A stretch of 64,000 nt of DNA from Paenibacillus sedimenti (GTDB taxonomy: Bacteria; Bacillota; Bacilli; Paenibacillales; NBRC-103111): the NCBI RefSeq assembly GCF_014534655.1, contig NZ_JACVVD010000012.1, positions 113,315 through 177,314 of the forward strand, in the 5' to 3' direction. Of the stretch, positions 8,113 through 16,497 are shown piece after piece. The notes beneath the pieces were generated by a model, which made no database searches, was not told the origin of the DNA, and worked only from the letters and a program-made list of their open reading frames with translations. The translations under genes were made by a program, and so were the position numbers. Every line of letters starts with the position of its first letter. The stretch's first letter is position 1.

Positions 8113-9012
8113 TTGGTTATGGAAAGTACGCAGCTGCTTGTGCTGCAAATAGGCTCAAATCTGCTTCTTTTTATTTTAATCATGACGGCACTATACCACA
8201 TGCTGAACCAAGTTCCTGTCAGATCGAAGAGATGGAGATCGCTGCATGTAAAACAAGTTCTTCGGCAAGCAAAACTTCCAGCGTGGTTATGCAAGCTGCT
8301 TGGTATGAGCAATAAAAGTGTGGAGGAGAAACGTCAGCTTCTAATCGGATGCGGGGTGTGGCTGGATGCGGCTTTATACGAAGGAAGCAGGCGGTTGTTG
8401 ATTATTGTTGCGCTAGTCGCGATTATCGGAAGTTACTTGGCATTCCAACATCCATGGATGACGTTTCATGCGCACCCGATTTATGTCATGGTTGGCGCTG
8501 GATGTTTACTGCCGTTTTTGCTATTCGATAAAAAAGTGCTTTTTCAACTGAAGGGACAGCGATCGCATCGGATCGTCAAAGAAATTTACGTCATTAGTCA
8601 TCATCTTTTATATTACAACGATTCCCATATGAATCTGCATGCAAAGCTTACACTCTGTGCATCTCAAACGAGATCTATTCGGTCGATTTTTCAAGTGATG
8701 CTAAACGAATGGTACCAGGATTCGGAAGCTGCCATTTACCGATTTAAAATGAGACTTGGAACGGACGAAGCACACAGCTTCGGAGAGACCTTGAATGCAT
8801 TAAGGCTGAATGAACACGGCAGCTATTACGAACTATTGAAACAAAGAATTCAAGATTATAAAGAGAAGATGGAGCTTGTTCGCGACAGCCGTAAAGAGAC
8901 CGTGTCTTATTTGCTCTTTGTACTCGCAGGGCTGCCGATTCTAAATACGTTTCGCGTATTTATGTACCCTTGGATTGCTGAGGGGCAACGATTATTTGAC
9001 TCTATTAACTAA
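8113..9012 (+). CDS. TadC-like pilus platform protein
   Basis: 299 residues if the TTG at 8113 is used; the in-frame ATG at 8119 removes two residues and is further from the GTGAGG at 8096-8102. N-terminal membrane segment, two central segments (about residues 90-140) and one near the C-terminus (YLLFVLAGLPILNTFRVFMY) surround a cytoplasmic helical domain. It pairs with the TadB-like protein before it. Sequence conservation is low, so the call depends on topology, length and position. Confidence 0.6.
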   Translation: MVMESTQLLVLQIGSNLLLFILIMTALYHMLNQVPVRSKRWRSLHVKQVLRQAKLPAWLCKLLGMSNKSVEEKRQLLIGCGVWLDAALYEGSRRLLIIVALVAIIGSYLAFQHPWMTFHAHPIYVMVGAGCLLPFLLFDKKVLFQLKGQRSHRIVKEIYVISHHLLYYNDSHMNLHAKLTLCASQTRSIRSIFQVMLNEWYQDSEAAIYRFKMRLGTDEAHSFGETLNALRLNEHGSYYELLKQRIQDYKEKMELVRDSRKETVSYLLFVLAGLPILNTFRVFMYPWIAEGQRLFDSIN

Positions 9013-9027
9013 GGGAAGAGGGCGTAT

Positions 9028-9177
9028 ATGAGAAATATTTTAATTACGGTGATGATGATGATTGTGGTGGCTGTTTTGTTTACATCGATTATTAATGATG
9101 GATCTGCGGGCATGAAGAAGAATATTGAAACGCATGGAACGAAGGCGAATGCAGATATTACGGCACTCAAACCGTGA
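9028..9177 (+). CDS. Tiny single-pass membrane protein, candidate pilin 1
   Basis: 49 residues, MRNILITVMMMIVVAVLFTS then a short polar tail. AGGGAAGAGG before the ATG is a good ribosome binding site. It is paralogous to the next gene: both begin MR(N/S)IL(I/V)TVM followed by about 15 hydrophobic residues. Size, single segment and place among Tad genes fit a Flp-like subunit, yet the G/XXXXEY prepilin cleavage signature is absent and no prepilin peptidase is in the operon. Its 3-prime end overlaps the next gene by four bases (GTGA). Confidence 0.7.
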   Translation: MRNILITVMMMIVVAVLFTSIINDGSAGMKKNIETHGTKANADITALKP

Positions 9178-9320
9178 GATCCATATTAGTTACGGTAATG
9201 CTCATCATGGTCGTGATTATGATTTACAGCAATGTGGTAGGCGGGAGCGGCGGTACTCGGCAGCAGGTAACAAATAGCGGAGCGCGGATCAGCGGCACGA
9301 TTCAAAAGATAGATCCATGA
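9174..9320 (+). CDS. Tiny single-pass membrane protein, candidate pilin 2
   Basis: 48 residues from GTG 9174, overlapping the previous stop as GTGA, hence translationally coupled. MRSILVTVMLIMVVIMIYSN is followed by a glycine/serine-rich linker (GGSGGT) and a polar tail. It appears to be a tandem duplicate of the preceding gene. Its own stop overlaps the next start (ATGA at 9317-9320). Function is inferred from context only. Confidence 0.65.
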   Translation: MRSILVTVMLIMVVIMIYSNVVGGSGGTRQQVTNSGARISGTIQKIDP

Positions 9321-9742
9321 AGCAGATTCTCGTTTTCATTCTTTTTGCGACGCTGCTCTGTTGGTTCATGTTTGCGCCCGTATATAAGCACGTTGTTATT
9401 ATGCGGCAAGCTTTACTTCAAAAAGAGGTCGACTACTTGCTCGAAATCGGCTCGAACGGCAGGCATGGCTACATCAATGAGGCGATGATTAATGACTCTA
9501 AACAACGGATGGCTGAGAAAGGTTTTTTACCGACAGATCTCGTGTATACAGTAGCTACGACAACTGGTATGGGCGGGACGGATGCGAGTCAGCCGGTTAT
9601 TAGAGGGACCGGATTATCTTTGAAGCTTACCTATCCGCATCATCGGTTGTTTGTGATTGATCAGTTAGTCGGTATCACGATTCCGGCGCAAACCGATCGA
9701 ATGGGGGCAGCGGGCATGAAGATGAGCGAATATGTGCCTTGA
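9317..9742 (+). CDS. Pilin-like or TadE-like membrane-anchored protein
   Basis: 141 residues, start overlapping the previous stop. MKQILVFILFATLLCWFMF forms a signal anchor; the remaining 120 residues are predicted to lie outside, with a mixed alpha/beta look resembling minor pseudopilins. No prepilin cleavage motif is visible. I do not recognise a named family. By position it is a minor subunit or accessory factor of the Tad machine. Confidence 0.6.
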   Translation: MKQILVFILFATLLCWFMFAPVYKHVVIMRQALLQKEVDYLLEIGSNGRHGYINEAMINDSKQRMAEKGFLPTDLVYTVATTTGMGGTDASQPVIRGTGLSLKLTYPHHRLFVIDQLVGITIPAQTDRMGAAGMKMSEYVP

Positions 9743-9751
9743 GGAGATATC

Positions 9752-10234
9752 ATGTACAAACTTTTGTTAATGATCCTAATGAGTGTTGTATTCATGGCGC
9801 TCTATGCTTTGCAAACGGATGTGGAGGTGGCGATGCATACACTTTTTCATGGCAAGCATGCGTTGAATCGTGCGGTACATGCAGCTGCTCAGCAAAGCGA
9901 TCAGGTGAAGTTAGCTTCTGGTATCCACTCGATTGATGAGAGTAAGGCTCAGGCAGAAGCACTTCGCTACTTGCAAGCGAACTTGCGGCTTAATAGTTCC
10001 AATGATCCGCTCCCGGATACGTTTTTACGCAGCCGGGTGGTCGTGGAATTATTTAAGGTCGTTAATGATAAGGAGGTATTTCCTTATACATACACGAATG
10101 CGGGGTACGGATACTCAGTTACTCTGCATAGACCCGGCGTTATTATGTTTATTCGATTGGAATACCCTCGAACCTATTCGGTGCTGCAGCCCATCACTTG
10201 GACGGTCAAATCTTCGGCGGAAATGGTGTATTGA
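9752..10234 (+). CDS. Pilin-like or TadG-like membrane-anchored protein
   Basis: 160 residues, ATG 9752 after GAGGAGA. The N-terminal anchor (KLLLMILMSVVFMALYALQT) is followed by an amphipathic helix and a likely beta-rich outer domain. Like the gene before it, it resembles minor pseudopilins in layout without a peptidase cleavage site. It is the last gene of the Tad operon; the repeat element starting at 10274 follows. Confidence 0.6.
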   Translation: MYKLLLMILMSVVFMALYALQTDVEVAMHTLFHGKHALNRAVHAAAQQSDQVKLASGIHSIDESKAQAEALRYLQANLRLNSSNDPLPDTFLRSRVVVELFKVVNDKEVFPYTYTNAGYGYSVTLHRPGVIMFIRLEYPRTYSVLQPITWTVKSSAEMVY

Positions 10235-10273
10235 TGTATAATGGATGTAAGATACATCTAACTTCCATTGGGA

Positions 10274-10514
10274 GTTTAAAAAGTCCGCTTTCAGAACCGA
10301 GAAGGTTGGACAAAACCGGAGAAGGAACGGAGCGAGATATGAGTACCGGACTTCCCGGGTTTGTTCAAGATTCGATGCCGAGTGACATCCTGAGTATCAA
10401 CGTTATGAGATAAACCTTTATCGAAGTCATTCGAAGATGGACACCGCGTTAAGCGGCAGGTTTATTCGCCAATCAGACTTTCGTCTGATGTGGTTCAAAG
10501 TGGACTTTTTAAAC
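10274..10514. repeat. MITE-like element with 18-bp terminal inverted repeats
   Basis: GTTTAAAAAGTCCGCTTT (10274-10291) and AAAGTGGACTTTTTAAAC (10497-10514) are inverted repeats with one mismatch. The 241-bp body holds no open reading frame with a start signal but contains the palindromic core 10405-10493 that also occurs, inverted, at 3598-3723. Length, terminal repeats and lack of coding content fit a miniature element or a large extragenic palindrome. No obvious target-site duplication is visible. It lies between the Tad operon and the peptidase gene. Confidence 0.75.
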
Positions 10515-10538
10515 ATCCTCTAAAAGGAGAGGTTGTTC

Positions 10539-11732
10539 ATGAATAGGTATGAGCAAAGACAGCAGTGGCTGCAGGCCGAGATGATTCAGAGGGGATGGTC
10601 CGGCTTTTTGGTCACGCAAAATGTCGATATCTACTATTATACCGGTTCGATGCAGACCGGATATTTGTTTATCCCTGCGGAAGGCGAACCATTGTATCTG
10701 GTTCGGCGGAGTTTGGAACGAGCGGAAGATGAGGCACATGCGGCTGTAGAGCCGCTTGGCTCGATGAAGACGCTCAAGGAGCGTCTGGCAGCCCGATACC
10801 CAGGGCTGCTGGAGGCAGGAGCCGCAGCCGGCGGACTGCGGCTGGCGACGGAGCTGGACGTACTCCCCGTCCAGCAGTTCCAGCGCTTGCAGGCCGCGCT
10901 TCCCGGCGCGGCCTGGGAGGACGGTTCGTTGCTCGTGCGCGAGCAGCGGATGATCAAATCGCCGGACGAAGTCGCGGCGATTCGGCAGGCTGCGTCCGTC
11001 GTCGACGCATCACTGGAGGCGGTCATTCCCCAGATTCGTGAGGGAATGGCAGAGTTCGAGCTGATGGCGCTCATCGAGCATCAGCTCCGGCTGCGCGGGC
11101 ACCAAGGGCTGATGCGCATGCGCGCTTACAATTCCGAGTTGATCACCGGAATGGTAGCGGCAGGCGCTTCGGCAGCGGTGCCCACCTATTTTGACGGGCC
11201 GGCCGGGGGGACGGGGCTTCACCCGTCCAGCCCGCAAAGCTCGGGCCGCGCGCTGCTGCAGCGAGGCGAACCGATTCTCGTCGATATCGGCTGCTGCATC
11301 GACGGCTATCTTATCGATCAGACGCGCACGCTCGTGATCGGCGGTCTGGACCCTGAGCTGCAGCGCGCTTACGAGGTGACGGAGCAGGTGCTCCGCGCCA
11401 CCGAGGCCAGGCTGCAGCCGGGCACGATCAGCGAGCATCTGTATCTGCTCGCGCTGGATCAAGTTCAGGAAGCGGGGCTGAGCGCCCACTTCATGGGTTA
11501 CGGCGCCGACCAAGTGAAGTTCCTTGGTCACGGCATCGGGCTCGAAATCGATGAACTGCCCGTTCTCGCCAAAGGCTTCAAATACCCGCTGGCGCCGGGC
11601 ATGGTCATCGCCATCGAACCCAAGTTCACGTTTCCGGGACGCGGGGTTGTTGGTATCGAAGATACCTATTTGATCACGGAAACGGGTTATGAGAAGTTAA
11701 CGATTTCCCGAGAAGGAGTGATCGTCATTTAG
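10539..11732 (+). CDS. M24 family metallopeptidase (Xaa-Pro aminopeptidase-like)
   Basis: 397 residues. ATG 10539 follows AGGAGAGG (10525-10532). An N-terminal creatinase/prolidase domain (1-150) precedes the M24 pita-bread domain. All five metal ligands are seen: Asp in VDIGCCIDGYLIDQTRT (two Asp), His in FLGHGIGLEI, Glu in VIAIEPKF and Glu in VGIEDTY. The enzyme removes N-terminal residues that precede proline from peptides in the cytoplasm. Codon use is GC-rich through the middle, like the sugar kinase at 2032. It stands alone and is followed by a terminator. Confidence 0.88.
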   Translation: MNRYEQRQQWLQAEMIQRGWSGFLVTQNVDIYYYTGSMQTGYLFIPAEGEPLYLVRRSLERAEDEAHAAVEPLGSMKTLKERLAARYPGLLEAGAAAGGLRLATELDVLPVQQFQRLQAALPGAAWEDGSLLVREQRMIKSPDEVAAIRQAASVVDASLEAVIPQIREGMAEFELMALIEHQLRLRGHQGLMRMRAYNSELITGMVAAGASAAVPTYFDGPAGGTGLHPSSPQSSGRALLQRGEPILVDIGCCIDGYLIDQTRTLVIGGLDPELQRAYEVTEQVLRATEARLQPGTISEHLYLLALDQVQEAGLSAHFMGYGADQVKFLGHGIGLEIDELPVLAKGFKYPLAPGMVIAIEPKFTFPGRGVVGIEDTYLITETGYEKLTISREGVIVI

Positions 11733-11747
11733 CGGTGATAACAAAAA

Positions 11748-11785
11748 AGACTAGCGCAATTTTGATTTTGTGCCAGTCTCTTTTT
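11748..11785 (+). terminator. Terminator after the M24 peptidase
   Basis: AGACTAGCGCAA pairs with TTGTGCCAGTCT across a short T-rich loop, followed by CTTTTTG. It begins 15 bp after the stop codon. From here to 12014 I see no gene. Confidence 0.8.
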
Positions 11786-12014
11786 GCTTATGGAGATCAG
11801 CACGGGATAGGAATACGTAAGGGTCCATTCTTCATACTTAAATATAACAGCTAGAACGGTAATCCACCCGAAGCTAATCGCAAATATGGAGCAGCTCAGA
11901 ATGCCCAATAATCGCTTACCACCAAACTCTCCAAATTACATCATGGTGTATGAGCTGCATCCAAATGATCATAGGTAAATCTTATTAATTCCATACAGCC
12001 CATTTAGTAGTAAA

Positions 12015-12057
12015 AAAAGACTACCAAGGAACTTTTCAATTCCAGAGGCAGTCTTTT
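12015..12057 (-). terminator. Terminator of clpP
   Basis: On the minus strand AAAAGACTGCC and GGTAGTCTTTTTTT pair around an inner hairpin; the T run on that side follows clpP by about 30 bp. Confidence 0.75.
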
Positions 12058-12084
12058 GGTAATTTCTATTTTGTAATTTACGGG

Positions 12085-12666
12085 TTACAGCTTTTCAATA
12101 ACTTTATCAATCAAACCGTAGTTTTTTGCTTCCTCTGCAGTCATATAGTAATCGCGATCGCTATCCCGTTCAACTTTTTCTATGGATTGCTTGCTCGTTT
12201 CAGCAATAATCCGGTTCAAGGTTTGACGCGTTTTGAGAATATGATTCGCACGAATTTGGATATCGCTCGCTTGCCCTTGGGCGCCGCCCCACGGCTGATG
12301 GATCATGACTTCGGCGTTAGGAAGCGCGAAACGTTTGCCTGGAGCCCCTGCTGTCAGCAGAATAGCGCCCATGGACGCGGCCATGCCTACGCAGATGGTA
12401 GATACGTCAGGTTTGATGAATTGCATCGTATCATAGATCGCAAGTCCGGATGATGTGGAACCGCCAGGCGAATTAATGTACAGCGAAATATCTTTCTCCG
12501 GATCTTCTGCAGAAAGGAACAGCAGCTGAGCGATGATCGCATTCGCGACCTGATCATTAACCTCTGTGCCGAGGAATACGATTCGATCCTTTAGCAAACG
12601 GGAATAAATGTCGTAGGAGCGCTCCCCGCGACTGGATTGTTCAACAACCATAGGAATGAAACTCAT
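12085..12666 (-). CDS. clpP: ATP-dependent Clp protease proteolytic subunit
   Basis: 193 residues from the ATG at 12666, preceded by GAAAGGA with 8 nt between; an ATG three codons earlier is too close to it. The serine protease triad is at the standard positions: Ser98 in GMAASMG, His123 in VMIHQPWGG and Asp172 in RDYYM. ClpP forms a 14-mer that degrades proteins fed by ClpX, ClpC or ClpA-type unfoldases. Length and sequence are typical of Bacillota ClpP. It follows a 93-aa gene and an ArsR-type regulator gene on the same strand with short gaps, an unusual context for clpP, so it may be a second paralogue under separate control. Confidence 0.95.
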   Translation of the reverse strand: MSFIPMVVEQSSRGERSYDIYSRLLKDRIVFLGTEVNDQVANAIIAQLLFLSAEDPEKDISLYINSPGGSTSSGLAIYDTMQFIKPDVSTICVGMAASMGAILLTAGAPGKRFALPNAEVMIHQPWGGAQGQASDIQIRANHILKTRQTLNRIIAETSKQSIEKVERDSDRDYYMTAEEAKNYGLIDKVIEKL

Positions 12667-12690
12667 TTGAATCATCCTTTCTGTTCGTAG

Positions 12691-12972
12691 TTATGCGGCA
12701 AGACTTTGAACTGTGTGACCGCTGTAAGAAGGCTTTTGGCCAAATCCGGAGGATACGATCCTGAGACGGATTGGTTCACCGGATGGAGATGCGGAAATGT
12801 CCTGTATGCTGACGGTAGCTTCCGAGTCGAGAAATGGGGAGCCATGACGGCGATAGTCATCGATGGAAATGACTTTACTGTTCGTATCATTCGTGCGCTC
12901 AACCTTCCGTTCCCAGATAATGACAGGTGCAGCATCTGTCTGCGGCTTGCTTGTTTGTTGTTCTTGGCTCAT
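12691..12972 (-). CDS. Small hypothetical protein between an ArsR regulator gene and clpP
   Basis: 93 residues. A strong AAGGAGG site lies 8 nt before the ATG, and only 13 bp separate it from the regulator gene upstream; clpP starts 24 bp after it. The protein is polar, with a run KVISIDDYRRHGSPFL in the middle, no membrane segment and no cysteine pair. I recognise no family. Its place suggests co-expression with clpP, perhaps as substrate, adaptor or unrelated passenger. Confidence 0.6.
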   Translation of the reverse strand: MSQEQQTSKPQTDAAPVIIWERKVERTNDTNSKVISIDDYRRHGSPFLDSEATVSIQDISASPSGEPIRLRIVSSGFGQKPSYSGHTVQSLAA

Positions 12973-12985
12973 AGGAAGTGCCTCC

Positions 12986-13570
12986 TTATTCTTTGGGTTT
13001 GGGATACACCGCTAGCAGCACCTGATAGGTTGAATCTTCGTTGGGTGTACCTGTGTAACGGCTAACTAATTGCTGAACCATCGCCGTGTATTCTTCTACG
13101 AAAGCTTGCCTCTGCTGTTCATCGGCTAAATTTACATGCAGTGCTAGGGAGGCGCTGGGGATGACTTCGTTTGCATCAGACTGTTCCATTAGCAACATGG
13201 CATCCCTTTTGATACGTTCCGAAGTCGTAATGAGATGGGCGAGGGAGCCTTGGTCCTTCAGTCTTTGTACCGTTTCCGGCTTCATGCTGAGGGACTCGGC
13301 AAGGACGAACGTTTTGGCGATGGATCGGAACAGCACTTCCACCAAATTGCGCACTTGGCGCGTGCCAACCTTCTGTACCAAGCCTGCTTTTTCCAGCGCT
13401 TTGAGATGATAATTAATACGCTGCGCGCTTTCGCCAAGCTGTCTGGCTACTTCAGCTGCAGAAGCCGGCTCCATGAGTTGGGCGATGATTTCCCCGCGAA
13501 GCGGATTAAGCAGCATGGTCGCTTGTTCGGGAGATTCAATGTAATAGCTGTCTTGAATGTCGTTTAACAT
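12986..13570 (-). CDS. ArsR-like winged-helix regulator with C-terminal extension
   Basis: 194 residues from the ATG at 13570; TGGAGG lies 12 nt upstream, and the longer frame begins inside that site. Residues 15-90 form an ArsR-type helix-turn-helix (MLLNPLRGEIIAQLMEPASA, then RINYHLKALEKAGLVQKVGT). The C-terminal 100 residues are predicted helical and may bind a ligand or partner. No metal-binding Cys cluster is seen. It probably controls its own promoter at 13615-13643, where TACGTA repeats lie, and with it the 93-aa gene and clpP. Confidence 0.8.
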   Translation of the reverse strand: MLNDIQDSYYIESPEQATMLLNPLRGEIIAQLMEPASAAEVARQLGESAQRINYHLKALEKAGLVQKVGTRQVRNLVEVLFRSIAKTFVLAESLSMKPETVQRLKDQGSLAHLITTSERIKRDAMLLMEQSDANEVIPSASLALHVNLADEQQRQAFVEEYTAMVQQLVSRYTGTPNEDSTYQVLLAVYPKPKE

Positions 13571-13600
13571 GGAGAGAAAGTGCCTCCAATACAAAATATA

Positions 13601-13643
13601 TGTTACGTAAAAATATTTTATTACGTAGTGGAGAGAATGTCAA
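13601..13643 (-). promoter_or_regulatory. Promoter and TTACGTA operator of the ArsR-clpP operon
   Basis: On the minus strand TTGACA (13638-13643) and TAAAAT (13615-13620) are 17 bp apart. TTACGTA occurs twice, at about 13602-13609 and 13620-13627, flanking the -10 box, and each half is itself palindromic. This is the natural binding site for the ArsR-like protein downstream (inference). Confidence 0.7.
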
Positions 13644-13680
13644 ATGGCAAATGCCCAACACAATGATTGTTGAAGGACAA

Positions 13681-13756
13681 TAATGTTTTGAAGTAGACAA
13701 TAAAGTGTTGAAGTAACAAATAAAGTCTTGAAGTAGACAAAAAGTTTTGAAGTAAA
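13681..13756. repeat. Tandem 20-bp repeat, about four units
   Basis: Units of 20 bp starting at 13681, 13701, 13721 and 13741 follow the pattern TAAAGTNTTGAAGTAGACAA. A further isolated unit, AAAGTTTTGAAGTAACAAAT, occurs at 44079-44098. There are no spacers between units, so it is not a CRISPR array. Function unknown; variable copy number is likely. Confidence 0.8.
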
Positions 13757-13795
13757 TAGGCGTTCACTCTACTGGGTGAACGCCTATTAAATTTC
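13755..13795 (+). terminator. Perfect 13-bp stem hairpin
   Basis: AATAGGCGTTCAC (13755-13767) and GTGAACGCCTATT (13776-13788) pair perfectly around an 8-nt loop; the downstream T run is weak. It may terminate on either strand. Confidence 0.6.
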
Positions 13796-13861
13796 TTGTA
13801 TGGAGGAAATCCTTAGTCGTCGTATGGAAGCAAGCAAGTCAGTCAACCCGGGGAGGGGGCG

Positions 13862-13920
13862 ATTAAACTAACGGGTAGTAAAATTGATAATCACCCGCAT
13901 AAATTGCGGGCTTTTGTTTT
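13862..13920 (+). repeat. E-type intergenic element, first copy
   Basis: TAAACTAACGGGTAG is the left end of the recurrent element, followed by a terminator-like hairpin CCCGC-ATAAATT-GCGGG (13894-13910) and CTTTTGTTTT. This is the leftmost copy of the family in the window. A second hairpin CTTGTC/GACAAG follows at about 13933-13955. Confidence 0.6.
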
Positions 13921-14113
13921 CATACAGACAAATTCTTGTCGGAGATGATTGACAAGAACGTGACCCTCGGAACCGGTCCTTAATATGAAACTAGCAATCC
14001 CCATAATTGGTACAGCGGTTCCAAAAGTAGAGTGACTGAACGGTTAAACTTTTGGTTGTCGAGTGCGTCTAATAGATATAATAGGAAAATGATACCAGTC
14101 GGGAGTGGGGCAT

Positions 14114-16304
14114 ATGCGAAGGTGGATTGTTTTAATCGGATTGTTTATCGTCCTCCTCCTGGCAGGCTGCGAGCGAGGAGACGGAGGACGGAGCGATCCG
14201 GCCCGAGGGGCCGAAGTGGCAATGAAGCAGACGGCGGAATCGTTCTTTGAAGCGGTTGTCCGCGGGTATTTCGATACGGCGTTCGAGCACGTCGCTTACC
14301 GGGTGGGGACGCCGGACGAGGCGCCGGGCATCGAATACGCCGAGGCGAAACGGCTGTGGACGGAACGGATCGGCAAACTGCATGGTGAAGGCACCCGACT
14401 GCTCGCCTACGAGCAGGTCGCGATTCGTTCTGAGCGGGAAATTCCGCAAGGGGTCGTCAAACTGCGGTTGACGGAGCGAGGAGGAGCGGAGCGGACGGAA
14501 GAGGCTTCGATTCATTTTCATCAGACGGATAAAGGCTGGAAGGTACTGAAGGTGTATCCGAAGGATCAGACTAAGCAGTCGGAGCTGGAGCTCGCCATGG
14601 GCGGGCATGTCGGCGTCAAGGCGGCTGTCGCAGTCAAGCCTTCCGTACCGGAAACGCGCCCGCCGATACCTGAGGCCGATACCTGAGGCCGATGCCAAGC
14701 CGGCTTCGTTTCGCAGCGGCATTCGGGAGCTGAGATTCGGGGAAAGCGACAAGATGCAAGGCTATGTGTTCCGGACATTGGACGGAAACGAGCTTCCGGA
14801 GCGTCTCTATGAGGTAGCCCGGCATATGGACGAGTTCAGTATCGGCTGGACGTGGAGCGACGCCGGAAAGCATCGGAGAGAGGAGCTGCTGCAGCAGATT
14901 CAGGTGGAGGGAAAGGCGAGCATGCGGATTCAGGGCGAAAACGAGCATGGAGCGAGCCTGAGCTTTTCCGACATGGGCGATTCATTCACGGTTATCTTGG
15001 GCAATCTGCCGGCCATAATGGTTACGCGCATGGAGCCGCTGGGCATCAAGATGGAAACGGCCAATTCGACCACTCCAAGCCTGCTGCTGCACGGAGATTC
15101 ACCCTACGTTCCGCGACTAGCAGCACTTCTTCCTTCCGGCGAGAAGCAACTGATCGTTGTCTTCTCAGAGGATATGGATACCTCGCGGTTTCCCCAACTT
15201 CCTGCAGGGACATGGCTGGATGCTCGCCGTTACCGTCTGGAATTAAGGGCGGATCAGCCGGGGGGTTCGGATAGCGTCATGACCAGCGTTACCCTGATGC
15301 CGTTTCGGTCGGCGCGAGGGAACTTTATGGACGGCGATTATATAAACATTCATTGGAGGTTGCCGGAGCGATGGCGAGATATCTCAACAGGTGAAACGGT
15401 CGGCTGGTCCGAAAGGGATCCGTTTTATGATTCGATTGTATTTTCGCCGGATCGCTCCAGGTATGCTGGCGCGACAATAGCTGGTTATCCGGATGGAGAC
15501 GGAGACGGCCGATTTTACGGGCTGGTGCTGGAGGAAAAGGGAAGACCACCGAAAGTGATCGAACCGATGGTTTACTCCGCCGTTCTTCAGGACGGTTCTC
15601 CGGTGCAATGGGTGGATAACGATCGACTTCTGTATGCCGACTATGAACAAGTTTTTGAATACTCAATTGGTTCAGGTCGGAAACGCACTGTATTTACCAT
15701 AGGAAAAGGAGAGCATCGCGTTCACGCGTTTGCATATGACCGGTATGCTAATAAGCTGTATGTGCTGTCCCACAGATACGAGTCGAAGGACGGGCAGGAG
15801 CAGTTCTCCATAGATGCTTATGTGCTCGACCGGGAATACCGGCAGTTGGAACGGATCGAGCGTTGGACGGTTACACCGTTCGAATACGGGTACCGGCCCA
15901 AACGGCTACCGATTCGGGTTGCCGAGCAGGGTGTGTACCGTAGTTTCGTGCGCGACGGCCGCGTGTTTACACAGTTTGAAGCCCGTGGCGGTCGAAAAGC
16001 GGAGGCACAAGGGGAGATCGTTTATGTCGACGGCAATCTCGCACTACTTCTGGATGGGCCGATCCCCGGGGATCTTGGAGGGGAGATTCCACAAGCAGTG
16101 AGTGTATGGCAGAAGGGAAGCGAACCGATTGAGGCAGCGAAGGCGCCGGGCTTAATCCGTCTGTACGCAAGCCGGATAGTTGCCGAAAAGGACGGCAAGC
16201 GTTACGTTTACGACATCCAGTCCGATTCCTGGGATGCTTGGGAAGAAGAAGGGAGCATACTTCACCTGTCTCCGTCCGGTATGTACAAGAAAACGAAAAA
16301 GTAG
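14114..16304 (+). pseudogene. Large lipoprotein split by a 13-bp tandem duplication
   Basis: Two overlapping frames, 14114-14686 and 14607-16304, form one protein. GATACCTGAGGCC occurs twice in tandem (14665-14677 and 14678-14690); removing one copy joins the frames as RPPIPEADAKPASFRSGIR and gives a 725-residue product. The start ATG 14114 is followed by a signal peptide with lipobox LAGC near residue 18, so the native protein is a membrane-anchored lipoprotein. An N-terminal NTF2-like/DUF4878-like segment is followed by a long beta-rich, propeller-like region. As written the gene yields only the first 190 residues. The family is not one I can name. The duplication could be reversible by slippage. 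Confidence 0.8.
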
Positions 16305-16321
16305 GACAGAATAGAGTCTGG

Positions 16322-16352
16322 ACTGAGCTAACGGAGTACGATTGTTCATTAA
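16322..16352 (+). repeat. E-type element, left-end copy
   Basis: GAGCTAACGGAGTACGATTG matches the left hairpin of the E family, 18 bp after the lipoprotein stop codon. Confidence 0.5.
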
Positions 16353-16439
16353 ATGTAATAAAGTTGAAATCTTATTTTCATACAGCATTAATGAATCAAA
16401 GCTATAATAAACATTGACCCCCTTTAAAATATAAACTTT

Positions 16440-16475
16440 AGACCCGCAGCCCGTTGCTGTGGGTCTCTTTTTGTA
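16440..16475 (+). terminator. Strong terminator
   Basis: AGACCCGCAGC pairs with GCTGTGGGTCT around a 6-nt loop and CTTTTTG follows. Confidence 0.85.
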
Positions 16476-16497
16476 AATGATTGAAAGGGCAGGATAG

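Noticed and set aside
13681..13756. CRISPR array
   Set aside because: Units are contiguous, without spacers, and no cas gene is near.
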